DNA of 64,000 nucleotides from positions 5,766,001 to 5,830,000 of the forward strand of contig NZ_CP064703.1 in NCBI RefSeq assembly GCF_023101085.1, read 5' to 3'. The notes under the pieces were generated by a model that was not told the DNA's origin, ran no database searches, and saw only the letters and a program-made list of their open reading frames with translations. The DNA is from Bradyrhizobium sp. 170 (GTDB lineage: Bacteria; Pseudomonadota; Alphaproteobacteria; Rhizobiales; Xanthobacteraceae). This document shows, one piece after another, positions 61,999 to 64,000 of the stretch. Position 1 is the first letter of the stretch, and each line of letters begins with the position of its first letter. The translations under genes and the position numbers were made by a program.

Positions 61999-62988
61999 TC
62001 AGCGCGTGAGCGTCCCGCCGACTTCCTTTGCCCACTTGTTCCAGAACGTGATCTCCTGTCCGACATCGTGGGAGTAGGTTTGGGAGGTGGAACCATGGAC
62101 CGGAATGGCGCCCAGCGTGTCGAGCTGCGTCAGGAACTCCTTGTTGTCGGCTCCCTTGTCGAGAGCGGCGCCGATCTTGGCGACCACCTCGGGCGGCAGC
62201 TTCGCCGGCCCGGCGATCCCAAACCACGGCGAAATGTCAAGCGGCTTGGCCCCGCCCTGCTCGACCGTCGGAATATCCGGAAATGCGGGCGATCGCTCGC
62301 TTGTGGCGACTGCAAGCGCCCTGAGAGTTCCAGCCTTGATGTGCTGCGCGACCGTTGCCTCGGTGAAGAAACCTACCTGGACCACACCTGCGATCGTGTC
62401 GGTGATCGGCTGGGCGCCGCCCGAATAATTGATGAACGTCATCTTGGTGCCGTTGGCCGTATCGAACAGCGTTCCGCCGATGTGCGAGGTGGCGCCGTAC
62501 GTCCCACCGAAGTTCACCTCACCGGGATGCGCTTTCAAATACGCGATGAGCTCCGAGATGGAGGAGACCGGCAGCTTTGGATTAACCACCACGAGGTTGC
62601 GCTGCTTCGCGACCTTGCGGATGTAGGTGAAGCTCTTCTCCTGGTCATATGGAACGGAGGGGTTGAGCGCGAGCGCCCGGGTGTTCGACGACTCGACCGA
62701 GACGAGAAGCGTATAGCCGTCGGGCTTTGCCTTGGCGACATTGCTGGCGCCGATGAGGCCACCGGCGCCGCCATTATTCTCGACAATGACAGGTTGCCCC
62801 AACTCCTTCGATAGCAGTTGGCCGATCACGCGTCCGACGATATCCGTTGGACCTCCCGGCGGAAAACCGACAACGAGCTTGATCGGCTTCGACGGGTAGG
62901 CATCGGCCCCTATCGATGGCGCGGAAGCGAAGCCGAGGCAGAACGCCGCCGCGGCGGCAAGCAAACCTTTTTTGGAAAATCGGATCAT
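61999..62988 (-). CDS. Tripartite tricarboxylate transporter (Bug/TctC) binding protein
   Basis: A 329-residue periplasmic protein with a Sec signal (MIRFSKKGLLAAAAAFCLGF). Bug-family motifs: YPSKPIKLVVGFPPGGPTDI, VENNGGAGGLIGASNVAKAK, DGYTLLVSVESS and FGIAGPAKLPPEVVAKI. First gene of the operon. Bug proteins are very numerous in Bradyrhizobium and usually lack their own TctAB permease, as here. It ends 8 bases before the acyl-CoA dehydrogenase start. It likely binds the carboxylate processed by the operon. Confidence 0.92.
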   Translation of the reverse strand: MIRFSKKGLLAAAAAFCLGFASAPSIGADAYPSKPIKLVVGFPPGGPTDIVGRVIGQLLSKELGQPVIVENNGGAGGLIGASNVAKAKPDGYTLLVSVESSNTRALALNPSVPYDQEKSFTYIRKVAKQRNLVVVNPKLPVSSISELIAYLKAHPGEVNFGGTYGATSHIGGTLFDTANGTKMTFINYSGGAQPITDTIAGVVQVGFFTEATVAQHIKAGTLRALAVATSERSPAFPDIPTVEQGGAKPLDISPWFGIAGPAKLPPEVVAKIGAALDKGADNKEFLTQLDTLGAIPVHGSTSQTYSHDVGQEITFWNKWAKEVGGTLTR

Positions 62989-63228
62989 GGATCACCCTCT
63001 CGAAGGACGGGGCAACAATCGAGCCTAGGACACTTTGTGTCAACTACGAAACTTTGCTGAGCACTTATGCGTCCGGACCCAAGGTACAAGTGCGCCGCAC
63101 AATGCCAAGGCAACTGGTGCCGAACGCATCAGCATACTGCGCAACTAAGCGTCAAATGGTGCATCGCAAGGTCGAATTAATGCAGTTTGGCGGGCTTTTC
63201 TATTGCAAGCAGGGATCGACCGTGTTTC

Positions 63229-63243
63229 TAGACGATCGGTCTA
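63229..63243. promoter_or_regulatory. Palindrome before acuR (TetR operator candidate)
   Basis: TAGAC-GATCG-GTCTA is a perfect inverted repeat of 5-base arms with a near-palindromic centre, ending 11 bases before the acuR start. TetR proteins commonly repress their own promoters at such sites. Confidence 0.6.
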
Positions 63244-63254
63244 ATAGGAACACA

Positions 63255-63926
63255 ATGGTAACTAGAAACAGCACATCCCGGAATTCTACGGGGCCCGAAC
63301 GGCGCGATCTCGGCTACGCCCCGACGCGTGACGTGCTCATTCGTTCTGGATTGGAGACGCTGACCGAACAGGGCTTCGCCGCAACGGGCCTGGACGCGCT
63401 GCTTCGACGGGCTACCGTGCCGAAGGGTTCGTTCTACCACTACTTCGAGAGCAAGGCGGACTTCGGTCGTGAAATCATGAAGGCGTACGATGCGTTCTTT
63501 TGCCGAAAGCTCGATCGGGCGCTCACCAACGAGAAGCTGGCCCCATCCGATCGGATACGCGCGTTCGTCGAAGACGCGAAGGCGGGAATGGCCAAGTACG
63601 ACTATACGCGGGGCTGCCTCATCGGCAACTTCAGCCAGGAAGTAGAGGCATTGCCGAGCGACTACCGTGCCGCGCTTAGCGAAATCATGCAGGGATGGCA
63701 GGGAAAGGTCGCGTGCTGCCTCGAACTCGCGCAGCGCGATGGGGAGATCACCGACTCTGCAGACTGTGACGCGCTTGCCGAGTTTTTCTGGATCGGCTGG
63801 GAAGGTGCAGTGATGAGGGCTCGGCTGGTCAAGGACGGTGCCCCGCTCGATACCTTCATCGCCGGATTCATTGCGGGGTTGCCGCGACCCAACCGATCGC
63901 GCAGCGGCCGGAAAAAGAAATCGTAA
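63255..63926 (+). CDS. acuR: TetR-family regulator AcuR
   Basis: A 223-residue TetR regulator. ATG 63255 follows AGGAACACA; the much longer open frame upstream has no support. DNA-binding part: YAPTRDVLIRSGLETLTEQG, ATGLDALLRRATVPKGSFYH, YFESKADFGREI. The effector part (YDYTRGCLIGNFSQEVEALP, LAEFFWIGWEGAVMRARLVK) matches the AcuR group, which represses acryloyl-CoA reductase operons and responds to acrylate. The reductase gene acuI follows 13 bases later, which supports the name. A palindrome overlaps its promoter region. Confidence 0.9.
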   Translation: MVTRNSTSRNSTGPERRDLGYAPTRDVLIRSGLETLTEQGFAATGLDALLRRATVPKGSFYHYFESKADFGREIMKAYDAFFCRKLDRALTNEKLAPSDRIRAFVEDAKAGMAKYDYTRGCLIGNFSQEVEALPSDYRAALSEIMQGWQGKVACCLELAQRDGEITDSADCDALAEFFWIGWEGAVMRARLVKDGAPLDTFIAGFIAGLPRPNRSRSGRKKKS

Positions 63927-63939
63927 AAGGAGCTTCAGA

Positions 63940-64000
63940 GTGTTCAAGGCAGTGCTGATCGAAAAGGACGACCAGGGATATCGGGCGAAACTCACCGAAT
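63940..64000 (+). CDS. acuI: Acryloyl-CoA reductase AcuI, 5' end only
   Basis: GTG at 63940 with AAGGAG at 63926-63931. The first 20 codons read VFKAVLIEKDDQGYRAKLTE, the usual start of AcuI, the NADPH-dependent medium-chain reductase that turns acryloyl-CoA into propionyl-CoA. The gene is cut by the window edge. Its position after acuR makes the call firm. Confidence 0.85.
   Translation, partial: MFKAVLIEKDDQGYRAKLTE

Noticed and set aside
61489..62814. A 441-codon plus-strand frame
   Set aside because: Lies opposite the acyl-CoA dehydrogenase and Bug protein genes, both clearly real.

Overview
The window looks like a chromosome segment from a Bradyrhizobium-like alphaproteobacterium. This rests on the high-GC coding style, the sensor kinase-glnE pair, Tat-exported hydrolases, CadC/TolB/TPR regulators, TRAP and Bug binding proteins, and two dispersed palindromic repeats (near 4.15 kb and 13.39 kb). 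The assignment is by gene content only. No rRNA, tRNA or CRISPR array was recognised.

Region 1 (1-21.5 kb) is mostly housekeeping and signalling. It holds two tandem Tat-exported alpha/beta hydrolases facing a winged-helix/TolB/TPR regulator, a LysR regulator, a membrane adenylate/guanylate cyclase with an ABC-type binding protein, an HD hydrolase, a second TolB-type regulator, a predicted methanethiol S-methyltransferase, a phosphotransferase, and a DUF4394/ECF-sigma/anti-sigma module with a shared promoter motif. It ends with a sensor kinase overlapping glnE. Broken remnants (IS5-type transposase, fdsG-like) are scattered through it.

Region 2 (21.8-43.6 kb) starts with a tyrosine integrase and looks like an acquired catabolic region. 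Its core is a predicted salicylate route: salicylate-activating ligase, salicylyl-CoA 5-hydroxylase-like monooxygenase, thioesterase, gentisate 1,2-dioxygenase and an FAH-family hydrolase. Around it lie a TRAP transporter, an orphan branched-chain-type binding protein, a MetE-core protein, a MarR regulator and a giant fused indolepyruvate:ferredoxin oxidoreductase with its own LysR. At 40.2-42.7 kb is a mosaic of at least seven truncated genes (LysR, mmsA, livH, livM, two AMP-forming ligases, LigB-type dioxygenase), partly fused into one chimeric reading frame.

Region 3 (43.2-53.2 kb) is dense in LysR genes: tautomerase, chemoreceptor, LysR, an aldoxime dehydratase remnant, an MFS-nitronate monooxygenase operon with a divergent LysR, and a LysR-mmsA pair. 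A GATGAC-type inverted repeat recurs in three of its control regions.

Region 4 (53.3-64 kb) holds a GST/flavin-binding pair, a MocR remnant, an XRE-cupin regulator, and a tightly packed operon encoding a Bug binding protein, acyl-CoA dehydrogenase, CoA transferase A/B, TPP enzyme, MOSC protein and PDR/VanB-type reductase. The window ends with a divergent acuR-acuI pair for acrylate metabolism; acuI is cut by the window edge. The substrate of the long operon cannot be assigned from sequence.
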